A stretch of DNA of 64,000 nt from contig NZ_JAMTDX010000041.1 of NCBI RefSeq assembly GCF_023806625.1, forward strand, positions 1 to 64,000, in the 5' to 3' direction. This stretch comes from Accumulibacter sp. GTDB taxonomy: Bacteria; Pseudomonadota; Gammaproteobacteria; Burkholderiales; Rhodocyclaceae. Position numbers and translations under genes: made by a program. Of the stretch, positions 52,884 through 61,396 are shown one piece after another. Positions within the stretch are counted from its first letter, which is position 1; each line of letters begins with the position of its first letter. The notes beneath the pieces are model-generated. The model was not told where the DNA came from. It did not search any database and worked only from the letters and a program-made list of their open reading frames with translations.

Positions 52884-54250
52884 TCTTCGATGCCCAGGCG
52901 TTCGATGCGATAGCGCAGCGAACGGAAGCTCACGCCGAGGAGCCTCGCCGCGGCCGTGCGGTTGAAGGAGGTCTTCGCCAGAGCATCGAGGATCGCCTGC
53001 CGTTCCAGGCGGTTCACGTATTCGTCGAGCGACTCCCCTTCGCGGCCGGCACTGTCGGCCGCGGCGATCGCCGGCGCCAGTTGCAGGTCGTCGACCTGGA
53101 CCACCTCGCCGTTGCACAGGGCAGTGGCACGCTCGAGAATGTTCTCGAGTTCGCGGACGTTGCCCGGAAAGCTGTAAGCCGTGAGGGCCGCCATCGCTTT
53201 CGGATCGAGTCTCGGTGTCCGGGCGCCGCAGATTCGGGCCAGCAGAGCTTCGACAAGCGCTTCGACGTCCTCGTTGCGTTCGCGAAGCGGTGGCATGCGC
53301 AGTTCGATGACGTTGACCCGGTAATAGAGATCCTGACGAAAGCTGCCGGCGTCGACGCGATCCTTGAGCTGGTGATGCGTCGCCGAGATGATCCGCACGT
53401 CGACGGCTTCCTCACTGGTGCTGCCGACCTTGCGCACCTTCTTTTCCTGAATCGCCCGCAGGAGCTTGACCTGCATGCCGAGCGGCAGGTCAGCCACCTC
53501 ATCGAGGAACAGCGTTCCGCCGTGGGCCGCCTGAAAGAAGCCTTCACGATCGCTGTCGGCACCCGTGAATGCTCCCTTGCGGTAGCCGAAGAACTCGCTT
53601 TCCATCAGGTTGTCAGGGATCGCCCCGCAATTCACCGGCACGAAAGGGGCGGCGCATCGCGCGCTCTGGTTATGGATCAGGCGGGCAGCGAGTTCCTTGC
53701 CAGTCCCCGACTCGCCTGATATGTAGATCGGCGCCTGGCTTCGGGCCAGCTTGTCGATCATCTGCCGGACCTGTTCAATGGCTGGCGAACTTCCGATCAG
53801 CCGGGTCGTGGAACCAGCGGGGGGCGCGCCGTCGGCTGTCCCGTTTCGCCGCGGCAGACTGAGTGCCGACTTGATCAGGCTGCGCAGCTGTTCGAGGGCG
53901 AGCGGTTTGGCGACGTAATCGAAGGCGCCGGCCTTGAGCGCAGCGACCGCATTCTGCATGTTGCCGAAGGCGGTGATCACGGCGACTGGTGTTTCCGGGT
54001 GGTGCTCGGCAATCAGGCGAACGATCTCGAGACCGTCGCCGTCGGGGAGGCGCATGTCGGTCAGACAAAGCTGATAGCGCTGCTGGTCGAGCAACTGGCG
54101 GGCGCTCGCCACACTGGCGGCGCAGTCGGCCGACAAGCCCATTCGGGCCACCGTCAGATCGAGCAGTTCCCGGATGTCGGGTTCATCGTCAATCACCAGT
54201 ACTCGAGCCAGCTCGCCCCTCGGCCGGCGTTCCGATCGGCCACTCAGCAT
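52880..54250 (-). CDS. pilR: sigma54-dependent response regulator PilR
   Basis: 456 residues. Receiver domain (15-130; VLVIDDEPDIRELLDL, Asp in LCLTDMRLPDGDG, Lys in VAKPLAL), AAA+ domain (about 150-385; GESGTGKELAARLIH, the sigma54 contact GAFTGAD, GGTLFLDEVADLPL) and a Fis-type HTH (NRTAAARLLGVSFRSLRYRIERL). PilR activates pilin (pilA) transcription with RpoN. It overlaps pilS by 7 bases. Confidence 0.95.
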   Translation of the reverse strand: MLSGRSERRPRGELARVLVIDDEPDIRELLDLTVARMGLSADCAASVASARQLLDQQRYQLCLTDMRLPDGDGLEIVRLIAEHHPETPVAVITAFGNMQNAVAALKAGAFDYVAKPLALEQLRSLIKSALSLPRRNGTADGAPPAGSTTRLIGSSPAIEQVRQMIDKLARSQAPIYISGESGTGKELAARLIHNQSARCAAPFVPVNCGAIPDNLMESEFFGYRKGAFTGADSDREGFFQAAHGGTLFLDEVADLPLGMQVKLLRAIQEKKVRKVGSTSEEAVDVRIISATHHQLKDRVDAGSFRQDLYYRVNVIELRMPPLRERNEDVEALVEALLARICGARTPRLDPKAMAALTAYSFPGNVRELENILERATALCNGEVVQVDDLQLAPAIAAADSAGREGESLDEYVNRLERQAILDALAKTSFNRTAAARLLGVSFRSLRYRIERLGIEE

Positions 54251-55836
54251 GTGGCGTTCCTCCCCAGAAGTCGAAAGTTTGCTCCCTTCTCCGACGCCAG
54301 CAGATCGAGTCGTGCGTCATTGGCGTCGCAGAGTTCGCGGGCGATGTAGAGCCCGAGACCGGTGCCCCGATGGTGGGTGGTGAAGAAGGGTTCGAAAATC
54401 TGCTCCCGGCGTTCCTCGCTCACGCCCTCACCGTCGTCAAGGATGTGGATCTCGACCTGGTGTTCGGTGGGGGCATCGGCAATCAGCAGGCGCACGCTTC
54501 CTGGCAACCGCTGCGAGTGTCTGAGCGCATTGCTGAGAAGGTTCCAGAGAACCTGATAGAAATGCGCGCGATCGAAGCAGAGGTTTGCCGAACCCGAGAT
54601 CTGCATATCGACGACCTCGCGCGGCAGCTGCTCGTTGATCAGGCATTGCTCGATATACGGCGGTACGATCTCGCGCAGGTCGATCGGTTCCCGATAGACC
54701 CGGTCCCGTCGGCCCAGCTCGAGAACGTCGCTGACGATGCGTTCGAGTCGCTGGGTGTTGTCGAGGACGATGCGCAGCAACCGCTCGTGCAATTCGCCGC
54801 GGCGCTCCTCGCGCATCAGCTCACTGGCATAGCTGATCGCGGAGAGCGGATTGCGGATTTCGTGCGCGATGTTCGCCGTCAGGCGGCCGAGCGCAGCCAG
54901 CTTGATCTGTTGCGCCTGTTCACGCAAGCGGCCAAGGTTTTCCAGAAAGACGAGCACGTCGCTTTCGCTGCTCGCGGTGCCGACGAAGCGTGCCTGCAAC
55001 TGCGTGCCGTTCGTCGCCACCTCGACGAGGATCGTTTCGTCGCCCGAGTCGCCGCACCAGTTCGCAAATCCTCTGGCCAGATCGGGCGAGCACGTGTCAA
55101 GGACGGGATAGGACGCGCCATTCGATCCCAGAAGCTGCCTGGCTCGGGGATTGCTTTGCCGGACCCGTCCGTCCCTTCCGACGACGAGAACGCCATCCTG
55201 CATCTCCTCGATCACCCGCTGGCTGATCACCCTCTGGTTGTCGAGATCGACGCCGCGCCGGCGAGCCAGCGTTTCGTTGGCGATCACGCGTCGTGCGAGC
55301 AGGCGGGCGGAGACGGCGACGGCAAAGCAGCCGGTACTGAACAGGCCGGCCTGGACGAAAGCGGAGCCTTCGAAGCCGCCCTCGAGTGCCCGGTACAACT
55401 GCTCGACGAGGACGGCAACAGTGGCCGTCGCCGCGTAGAAGAGGACCAGTCTTCCCTGGCCGACCAGGCCGGCGCCAGCCAGAGTGACCAGCAGCATCGA
55501 GCCAAGCCCGCTGCTCAGCCCGCCGGTGATGCGAATCAGGACAGTGATGACCAGCACGTCGATCAGCACGCTGACTGTCAATTGGCGATGCGAATGCCGG
55601 CGGTAACGAAAGGCGACGATCAACGACAGGACCGTTGCGGCGAGGTAGGAGCCTGGCAGAACGAGGGGCAGCAGGGCTGGGAATGCGTGGTGCACGGGAA
55701 GCGCCGGCGGATACAGCAGCACGGCGCAGAGCAGCAGGCCGGCGACGACGCAACGGTAGATACAGAAGTAGCGCAACGACCTCCAGTGTGCCTCGGAGAA
55801 GTCCTCGGGGACCACGTCGTAGCCGGTCATCGGCAT
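54244..55836 (-). CDS. pilS: sensor histidine kinase PilS
   Basis: 530 residues from ATG 55836. Six hydrophobic segments in residues 25-200 (for example YRCVVAGLLLCAVLLY, FPALLPLVLPGSYLAATVL) are followed by a PAS-like region (about 215-310) and the kinase core with phospho-acceptor His in NIAHEIRNPLSAISYASEL and ATPase motifs NLLSNALRHSQ, DDGEGVSEE, HRGTGLGLYIARELCDAN. PilS senses pilin in the membrane and controls PilR. ATG 55830 is an alternative start. Confidence 0.94.
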   Translation of the reverse strand: MPMTGYDVVPEDFSEAHWRSLRYFCIYRCVVAGLLLCAVLLYPPALPVHHAFPALLPLVLPGSYLAATVLSLIVAFRYRRHSHRQLTVSVLIDVLVITVLIRITGGLSSGLGSMLLVTLAGAGLVGQGRLVLFYAATATVAVLVEQLYRALEGGFEGSAFVQAGLFSTGCFAVAVSARLLARRVIANETLARRRGVDLDNQRVISQRVIEEMQDGVLVVGRDGRVRQSNPRARQLLGSNGASYPVLDTCSPDLARGFANWCGDSGDETILVEVATNGTQLQARFVGTASSESDVLVFLENLGRLREQAQQIKLAALGRLTANIAHEIRNPLSAISYASELMREERRGELHERLLRIVLDNTQRLERIVSDVLELGRRDRVYREPIDLREIVPPYIEQCLINEQLPREVVDMQISGSANLCFDRAHFYQVLWNLLSNALRHSQRLPGSVRLLIADAPTEHQVEIHILDDGEGVSEERREQIFEPFFTTHHRGTGLGLYIARELCDANDARLDLLASEKGANFRLLGRNATC

Positions 55837-56198
55837 GACTCGTCCCGGACGGCTCTCGTCTTGCTCAGCGCGCTGGTGCCACGCCGCAGCCTGCGCACCG
55901 CCGAGCGGCGAATCCGGAGACACCCGCTCGTCATGGCCAGGGCGTCTGCGCACCTGGCAGGGTTTCCCACCTGCCGCAGCTGGCGACGCAGCACCGGTGC
56001 CGTCCGGTCGGGGGCTGCACGCGCGCACGGCCGGTTGCCGGGGTGGCCGGGTCGCCGTGCCGGCGTCTCACCACCTCGGCCATCCTCGCGACCGGCTCGT
56101 CGTCGCAAGTTCGTCCCGTGGGCGGAGGGGGGCGGCAGACCTTCGCTGTCCTGGCGCCGGCCGGCATGTTCCGTACTCTGCTGATTCTGTGTGCGCGA
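55837..56198 (-). other. intergenic region between the PP0621-type gene and pilS
   Basis: 362 GC-rich bases. Several open frames cross it but none has a ribosome site, family motif or sensible composition. I see no gene, repeat or strong promoter. Confidence 0.45.
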
Positions 56199-56432
56199 TC
56201 AGCCGTTGCCGGAACGGCTCTCGTGCAGGTGAGCCCGGCAGCAGTAATAGCGATCGTCGGCCATGATGCTCTCGCTGAGCGGCAGATTGACGCCGCAGCG
56301 CGCGCACGGCACCATGCGCTCCGGCCCGGCGTCAGGCGGTCGACGGTGGCCTTGCTGCCCGTTTGCCCGAGACCTCTGCCAGGTCCACCAGAAGAAGAGC
56401 ACCAGCCCGATGAGTACGAGGTATTTGGCCAT
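56199..56432 (-). CDS. PP0621-type small membrane-anchored Cys-motif protein
   Basis: 77 residues from ATG 56432 (MAKYLVLIGLVLFFWWTW). One N-terminal membrane segment is followed by a basic linker and MVPCARCGVNLPLSESIMAD...YYCCRAH, four Cys and a His that could bind zinc. This matches the family named after Pseudomonas PP_0621, encoded next to pilS in many beta- and gammaproteobacteria; its function is unknown. The reading frame is open upstream, but the family start is clear. Confidence 0.85.
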   Translation of the reverse strand: MAKYLVLIGLVLFFWWTWQRSRANGQQGHRRPPDAGPERMVPCARCGVNLPLSESIMADDRYYCCRAHLHESRSGNG

Positions 56433-56603
56433 TTGCCGAGAAATCCTGCTGTTCTCCGAGCATCGCGGAAGCACCGGCCGACCAGCGAGGATCCGGAGCG
56501 GCAAACGAACGCGCGGACTGCGCGCGACGGCTGGCCAACGAAAACGCGGGCTGCCAGACGGACAACCGATGGCCAACTCGGGCCGTCGCCGTACGACAAC
56601 GGC

Positions 56604-56680
<77 letters not shown>

Positions 56681-56698
56681 ACCGAAGACGCGCAGACG

Positions 56699-57667
56699 CT
56701 AATGGGTTCTGGCGACTGCGAACGCACACAATTCTAGCAGCGAATCCCGGTACTGAGAAGCGGGAACGTCCTCGATCGCTGCTGCCGCACACTCCGCTTC
56801 GAGCGTCGCTTTCTGTCTCGCGTAGTCCAGCGCGCCGGTCGCCCGAATCGCCGCGAGGACCAGCGGCAGGTCGTCGCGCCCGCCGTGCTCGATCGCCCGT
56901 CGGACGCTGGCCGCCTGTTCGCTCGAGCCGTTCTGGAGAACGAAGATCAGTGGAAGAGTCGGTTTGCCTTCGGCGAGGTCGTCGCCGAGATGCTTGCCCG
57001 TTTCGACCTCGGCACCCGAATAGTCGAGCACGTCGTCGATCAGCTGGAAGGCGGTGCCCAGATGCGCGCCATAAGTGGCCAGAGCCTGTTCGACGATCGG
57101 GCCGGCGCCGCCGATGATCGCTCCGAGCTGGGCCGCCGCTTCGAAGAGCTTGGCGGTCTTGTAGCGAATCACCTGCAGGTACCCCTGCTCATCGACGTCC
57201 GCGTTGTGGCAGTTCATCAGCTGCAGGACTTCGCCTTCGGCGATGACGTTCGTTGCGTCGGAAAGGACCTGCATGACACGCATGTCGTTGACCCCGACCA
57301 TCATCTGGAAGGCTCGCGAATAGAGAAAGTCTCCGACGAGCACGCTGGCCGCATTGCCGAACATCGCATTCGCCGTTTCTCGGCCGCGCCGCAAGTCCGA
57401 GTCATCGACGACGTCGTCGTGCAGCAGGGTCGCGGTGTGGATGAACTCGATCACCGCGGCGAGTTCGTGGTGATGCCTTCCGCGATAACCGAGTGCGCCG
57501 GCCGCGAGCAGAACGAGGGCCGGGCGCAGTCTCTTCCCGCCGCTCTGGACGATGTATTCTGCGACCTGCCGAACGAGCACGACTTCGGAATGCAGGCTGC
57601 GACGGATGACTGCGTCGACCGCCTGCATGTCGGACTCGATCAGCTTGTAGAACTGCTGCTTTCTCAC
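56699..57667 (-). CDS. ispB: octaprenyl diphosphate synthase
   Basis: 322 residues. All-trans polyprenyl synthase supplying the ubiquinone side chain. The first Asp-rich motif is in LLHDDVVDDSDLRRG near residue 85 and the second in FQLIDDVLDYSG near 210. SGGKRLRPALVLLAAGALG is the substrate-binding motif. In many betaproteobacteria it lies beside obgE/rplU/rpmA; here those are absent, and tRNA-Pro, PP0621, pilS and pilR follow. Confidence 0.95.
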   Translation of the reverse strand: MRKQQFYKLIESDMQAVDAVIRRSLHSEVVLVRQVAEYIVQSGGKRLRPALVLLAAGALGYRGRHHHELAAVIEFIHTATLLHDDVVDDSDLRRGRETANAMFGNAASVLVGDFLYSRAFQMMVGVNDMRVMQVLSDATNVIAEGEVLQLMNCHNADVDEQGYLQVIRYKTAKLFEAAAQLGAIIGGAGPIVEQALATYGAHLGTAFQLIDDVLDYSGAEVETGKHLGDDLAEGKPTLPLIFVLQNGSSEQAASVRRAIEHGGRDDLPLVLAAIRATGALDYARQKATLEAECAAAAIEDVPASQYRDSLLELCAFAVARTH

Positions 57668-57901
57668 TGTGCGGGCACTCAGGGTGCAAAAACTCCGGGA
57701 TTCTAGGCGGCTGCTCTGTCGACGTCAAGCAAGCTCCGGCGCATGCCGAAGCGCCCGAGGCGGCCTCTCCAGGGCCTGGCGAACAGAGGAAAAGTCGCGA
57801 TTTTTCATTGGCTTGATTGAGGGCGGCAGGGCTGGCGGAGAGAGTCGGCGGACTCCCCAGGACGACTCTGGCCGAGCGGCCACCCCCGGAAACCGGTGAC
57901 C

Positions 57902-58591
57902 ATGATCGAGTCTGGCCCATTCGAGAGACAGGTTGTCCCTACCGCCGATGGCTCACTTTCGGTATATGCACCCGCGTTTGGTGAGGCCTACCATTCTCTG
58001 AACGGCGCGCTTCGCGAGTCCGAGCACGTGTACATTCGCCACGGCTACGACCAACTGGCGGCCTGCCGCGAGAGGCTCGCCATTCTCGAAGTCGGTTTCG
58101 GCACGGGGCTCAACGCGTTACTGACTTGGGAGCGGCGCCTACGGAGCGCGATCGCCGTCGACTATACGGCGATCGAGGCGTATCCACTGCCTATCGATCT
58201 CGCTCTTGGCCTCGACTACGGACGCGGCCTGCATCGGGCCGGGGCCGAAGACGCGTTTACGGCGATGCATCGCTGTCCGTGGAACCAGCCGCACCGTCTG
58301 GACGGTCGCTTCACGCTGCTCAAGCGCCTGGCCAGGCTCGAAGATTTCGAGCCACGGCTCGATTCATGCGACCTCGTCTATTACGATGCCTTCTCGCCGA
58401 ACGTTCAACCCGAATTGTGGACTGCGGCAATCTTCGAACGACTTCGGGCAGGCATGCGCCCTGGGGCCCTGCTGGTGACGTACTGCGCGAAGGGCGAGGT
58501 CAGGCGCACCTTGCGGGCTGTCGGGTTCATCGTCGAAGGTCTGCCGGGCCCCCCAGGGAAGCGCGAGATGACCCGGGCAAGGCGGCCCTGA
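57902..58591 (+). CDS. mnmD: tRNA U34 methyltransferase MnmD (stand-alone)
   Basis: 229 residues from ATG 57902 (GTG 57896 is two codons upstream). The SAM motif is ILEVGFGTGLNALLTWERR near residue 60; DLVYYDAFSPNVQPELW and GALLVTYCAKGEVRRTLRAVGF are typical of the MnmC methyltransferase domain (DUF752). E. coli MnmC also has a C-terminal FAD oxidase; here only the methyltransferase is present and the protein ends naturally at GKREMTRARRP. It completes mnm5(s2)U34 in tRNA. Confidence 0.9.
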   Translation: MIESGPFERQVVPTADGSLSVYAPAFGEAYHSLNGALRESEHVYIRHGYDQLAACRERLAILEVGFGTGLNALLTWERRLRSAIAVDYTAIEAYPLPIDLALGLDYGRGLHRAGAEDAFTAMHRCPWNQPHRLDGRFTLLKRLARLEDFEPRLDSCDLVYYDAFSPNVQPELWTAAIFERLRAGMRPGALLVTYCAKGEVRRTLRAVGFIVEGLPGPPGKREMTRARRP

Positions 58592-58688
58592 GCAGAAGGC
58601 CAACGGCGTCTCACGGTTGCCCAGGGCCCGTCTGGACAGGAGGCAATGCGCTGGTCGAGGCAAGGTTCGTCGGCAGTGTTGCCCGCCG

Positions 58689-58711
58689 CTCGGCAGAGGG
58701 GCTTTGCCGAG
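58689..58711. terminator. bidirectional hairpin between mnmD and the regulator gene
   Basis: CTCGGCA-gaggggctt-TGCCGAG, a 7 bp perfect stem between convergent genes, with a T-rich stretch (TTCGTTTCTTCGTCTTC) after it on the plus strand. A modest terminator. Confidence 0.4.
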
Positions 58712-58730
58712 GTGGTTCGTTTCTTCGTCT

Positions 58731-59678
58731 TCAGTCCTGAGCCGCGTGCCGTTCCCGCCACTCCCGAACGGCGAGCAACGCGAGCGGCAGTGAGGGCAGG
58801 ACGTGCACGTTGTCAACCTTGCTCGCCCAGCGGCTGCCGGCACCGCCGATCCAGAGCTCGACCTGCGGCGGTAGAAGATCCCTCAGGCAGCGGATCAGCG
58901 CGGCGATCCTTCGTCCGGGAAAGGCCAGCGAGAACGAAAGGGCCACGGCGTCGGCATGGTGCGCGAGGGCGGCCATCCGGATGTCGACGAGAGGTGTCTC
59001 TGCGCCCAGGGGAACGCACGGGACGCCGTCGAGAGTGAGTAGAGCCTCGACCATCAGCAGACCGAGGAGGTGGGGTTCGTCGGGGACCGTCGTCAGCAGC
59101 ACCCGCGGCCGATTGACCGCGGCGGGCAGGCTGGCGATCGCCTGCCGCAGCAGCCCTTTCATCTCCTCCGTATAGAGGTGTTCCTCGAAGACCTTGAGCT
59201 CCCCGTTTGTCCACGCCTCGCCGACGGCCTGATTGAGCGGTGCCGCGACCTCGATGACGAAACGCTCGATGCCCAGGCGCATCAGCGATTGCCTGAGAAT
59301 CTGGCGCAGCCCCGGCAGGTCGTGGTTCCTGATCTGGCGGATGACCTGTTCAGCAACGTCGTCGCCCTCGTCGATGCCGGCGGGTGTTTCGGGCCGGCGC
59401 CCGTCGCTCAGCCTGTCGAGTTCCTCCTCGCTTGCCGCCAGCAGCTTGCCGGGGCGATGGCCACAGTCGATCAGGCGCTTGAGCAGACGCAGGCGGTCGA
59501 CCTGTTCTGCCGGGTACCAGCGTTCGCCCCTGCCGTCGCGTTCGGGTTTCGGGAATCCGTAGCGACGCTCCCAGACGCGCAGCGTGTCTTTTCCGAGACC
59601 CGTCTCACGCTCCACTGCGCTGATGCTCATGGCCGGCTGAGGACTCAGTTTGTCCTGGACAAAATCGTATATAGACAT
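58731..59678 (-). CDS. MerR-type regulator with cobalamin-binding domain (CarH/LitR-like)
   Basis: 315 residues from ATG 59678, with GGAGGG six bases upstream. A MerR helix-turn-helix (15-90; SAVERETGLGKDTLRVWERRYG) is followed by a four-helix bundle holding AWTNGELKVFEEHLYTEEM, which fits W-x9-EH exactly, the adenosylcobalamin-pocket signature of CarH light sensors. The B12-binding Rossmann domain has the lower-ligand motif DEPHLLGLLM (E-x-H-x-x-G) near residue 205 and the Gly-rich WIGGAGSRW. Such proteins repress in the dark and leave DNA when light breaks the Co-C bond. The divergent stress and membrane-lipid operon is the likely target. Palindromic sites lie in its own codons 6-10 and in its promoter. 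Confidence 0.9.
   Translation of the reverse strand: MSIYDFVQDKLSPQPAMSISAVERETGLGKDTLRVWERRYGFPKPERDGRGERWYPAEQVDRLRLLKRLIDCGHRPGKLLAASEEELDRLSDGRRPETPAGIDEGDDVAEQVIRQIRNHDLPGLRQILRQSLMRLGIERFVIEVAAPLNQAVGEAWTNGELKVFEEHLYTEEMKGLLRQAIASLPAAVNRPRVLLTTVPDEPHLLGLLMVEALLTLDGVPCVPLGAETPLVDIRMAALAHHADAVALSFSLAFPGRRIAALIRCLRDLLPPQVELWIGGAGSRWASKVDNVHVLPSLPLALLAVREWRERHAAQD
59649..59663. promoter_or_regulatory. palindromic operator 1 (within regulator codons 6-10)
   Basis: TTTGTCCTGGACAAA, 7+7 bases around a single central base. It matches the core of operator 2. It lies inside the coding start of the MerR-type regulator and about 15 bases upstream of the -35 box of the peroxidase promoter. Confidence 0.6.
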
Positions 59679-59707
59679 TGACAACCCTCCAAAGTCAGGC
59701 CTATACT
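59678..59707 (+). promoter_or_regulatory. sigma70 promoter of the peroxidase-folE2-cfa operon
   Basis: Consensus -35 TTGACA (59678-59683) and -10 TATACT (59702-59707), spacer 18. This near-perfect promoter needs a repressor to be regulated, and the operators on both sides suit that. The -35 overlaps the first codon and ribosome site of the regulator gene. Confidence 0.75.
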
Positions 59708-59731
59708 AGCCAAGAATCTGGTAATTGTCCA
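59703..59731 (-). promoter_or_regulatory. divergent promoter of the MerR-type regulator
   Basis: On the minus strand TGGACA (59731-59726) and TAGTAT (59708-59703) are 17 bases apart. The -10 lies over the -10 of the plus-strand promoter, and the -35 lies in operator 2, so one bound repressor could block both. Confidence 0.5.
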
Positions 59732-59737
59732 GGACAA
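59725..59737. promoter_or_regulatory. palindromic operator 2
   Basis: TTGTCCAGGACAA, identical to the core of operator 1 except for the central base. It lies roughly 11-24 bases downstream of the predicted start of the peroxidase transcript and covers the -35 of the regulator promoter. Confidence 0.65.
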
Positions 59738-59749
59738 CTTGGGGTCCAA

Positions 59750-60529
59750 ATGAAGCAGTCGAGCTGGTCGAAAGCTTTCCGGAGGAGGTGCCTGACCTCT
59801 TGTGCCAGGGTGGCGGCACTGGCCGCTGGCCGACGGCACCTTGCGTTGTCACCCGATTCTCGCAGAGCAGGCGCCCGGGCTCTTCCTGCTCCTGACGAAG
59901 TCGTCCTCGCTGAGCGCGGCTGGACGAAGCGGCCGGTGTCAGGCGGGAGCCCGGGGGCGGTCGACGGGTTGCGCTGGGTGCCAGCGCTGCCAGCCGCACT
60001 CGTGTCGGCCGGACTGCTCGTGTCCGCACCCTCGCTGGCCAGCGAGCCCTGCCCGAAGCTCCTCGACTACCGCTTTTCGTCCCTGATCGGAAAGCAGACC
60101 GAGTCGCTCTGCCAATGGCGCGGCAAGGTACTCCTGGTGGTCAATACGGCGAGCTACTGTGGCAACACCTCGCAGTACGACGGCCTCGAAAAGCTCTACG
60201 AGCGTCTCCGCGAGAGGGGACTGGTCGTCGTCGGTTTCCCGTCCAACGACTTCGGCGATCAGGAGCCGGGGACCAATCAGGAGATCGCCGAGTTCTGTCG
60301 CCTCACCTACGGGGTGAAGTTTCCGATGTTCGCCAAGACGTCGGTCGTCGGGCAGGCGGCCAATCCACTTTACGTCGAACTGGCCCGGGTGACCGGCCAG
60401 ACGCCGCAGTGGAACTTTCACAAATATCTGATCGATCGCAGCGGCCAGCGTGTGCTCAGTTTCAGCAGCCGCGTCAAGCCCGACGACAAGTCGCTGCTCG
60501 GTCACATCGACGAGTTCCTCGGCCGGTAG
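59750..60529 (+). CDS. exported glutathione peroxidase family protein
   Basis: 259 residues from ATG 59750 (GGGG five bases upstream). The peroxidase domain starts near residue 100: NTASYCGNTSQYDGLE carries the peroxidatic Cys, FPSNDFGDQEPGTN the Gln, and WNFHKYLID the Trp/Asn of the catalytic tetrad. The usual resolving-Cys position FPCN reads FPSN. A signal peptide (LPAALVSAGLLVSAPSLASEP) precedes the domain at residues 75-100, an odd internal place; starting at TTG 59969 or GTG 59978 would put it at the N-terminus, so residues 1-73 may really be leader RNA. It opens the light/B12-linked operon. Confidence 0.8.
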   Translation: MKQSSWSKAFRRRCLTSCARVAALAAGRRHLALSPDSRRAGARALPAPDEVVLAERGWTKRPVSGGSPGAVDGLRWVPALPAALVSAGLLVSAPSLASEPCPKLLDYRFSSLIGKQTESLCQWRGKVLLVVNTASYCGNTSQYDGLEKLYERLRERGLVVVGFPSNDFGDQEPGTNQEIAEFCRLTYGVKFPMFAKTSVVGQAANPLYVELARVTGQTPQWNFHKYLIDRSGQRVLSFSSRVKPDDKSLLGHIDEFLGR

Positions 60530-60583
60530 CCGGAGTTCCCGCCGTTTGCCTCGTGACCACTTGAACATTCTGGAGATTGCTCA

Positions 60584-61396
60584 ATGAACGCACCCGATGT
60601 CTTTTTCCTCCCGGACATCCAGGCAAGCGCCGACTCCCGGCAACTGGCCATTCATCAGGTCGGCGTCCGGGGCCTGCGCTACCCGCTTGCCGTGCTCGAT
60701 GCCTCAGGGCGTGTCCAGCACACGGTCGCGTGCCTGTCGATGTCCGTCGCTCTGCCACCCGAGGTGAAGGGCACGCACATGTCGCGATTCGTCGAACTCA
60801 TCGAAGGACAGCGGGCTCCACTGGACCTTGCGCGCCTGAGGCGCCTGTTCGACGACATGCTGCTGCGGCTCGATGCCGAGGCTGGGGAGATCGAACTGGT
60901 CTTCCCCTATTTCATCAGGAAGACCGCTCCGGTTTCGGGCGTCGAGAGCCTGCTCGATTACGACGTCCGTCTGCGGGTAGGCAGAGCAGAAGGACAGGCC
61001 GTGATCCAGACTCTCGAAGTCGTTGCTCCGGTGACCAGCCTTTGTCCCTGTTCGAAGGAGATCAGCGAGTACGGTGCGCACAATCAGCGCTCGCAGATCA
61101 CGATCTCGGCGGAGTTGCGCGGCGAGATGAGTCCCGAAGAACTCGTCTGTCTGGCCGAAGAGGAGGCCTCGTGCGAGCTGTTCGGTTTGCTCAAGCGTCC
61201 CGACGAGAAATGGGTTACCGAGCGCGCCTACGACAACCCCAAGTTCGTCGAGGACCTCGTTCGCGACATCGCCCTGCGCCTGCTCGGCGAGCCGAGGATC
61301 GCGCGCTGGAAGGTCAGTTCGGAGAACTTCGAGTCGATTCACAACCACTCGGCCTACGCCGAGATCACCGGCGAGAATCGCCTCGGAGACGAGTGA
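60584..61396 (+). CDS. folE2: GTP cyclohydrolase FolE2 (type IB)
   Basis: 270 residues. Metal-flexible GTP cyclohydrolase IB making 7,8-dihydroneopterin triphosphate for folate. VGVRGLRYPLAVLD, GTHMSRFVELIEGQ, the Cys-containing VTSLCPCSKEISEYGAHNQRS and the Asn/Glu-rich FESIHNHSAYAEI are FolE2 signatures. GGAG lies 8 bases before the ATG. Its stop overlaps the next ATG (TGATG). In related light-regulated clusters a folate gene often goes with a photolyase, whose antenna is a folate; that explanation is inference here. Confidence 0.95.
   Translation: MNAPDVFFLPDIQASADSRQLAIHQVGVRGLRYPLAVLDASGRVQHTVACLSMSVALPPEVKGTHMSRFVELIEGQRAPLDLARLRRLFDDMLLRLDAEAGEIELVFPYFIRKTAPVSGVESLLDYDVRLRVGRAEGQAVIQTLEVVAPVTSLCPCSKEISEYGAHNQRSQITISAELRGEMSPEELVCLAEEEASCELFGLLKRPDEKWVTERAYDNPKFVEDLVRDIALRLLGEPRIARWKVSSENFESIHNHSAYAEITGENRLGDE

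Noticed and set aside
57896..58591. Truncated mnmC (loss of the oxidase domain)
   Set aside because: The protein ends where stand-alone MnmD proteins end, and no oxidase remnant follows, so it is a normal single-domain form rather than a broken gene.
59750..59968. Cobalamin riboswitch before the peroxidase gene
   Set aside because: I could not find the conserved B12-box sequence in the leader, so it is not reported as a feature.
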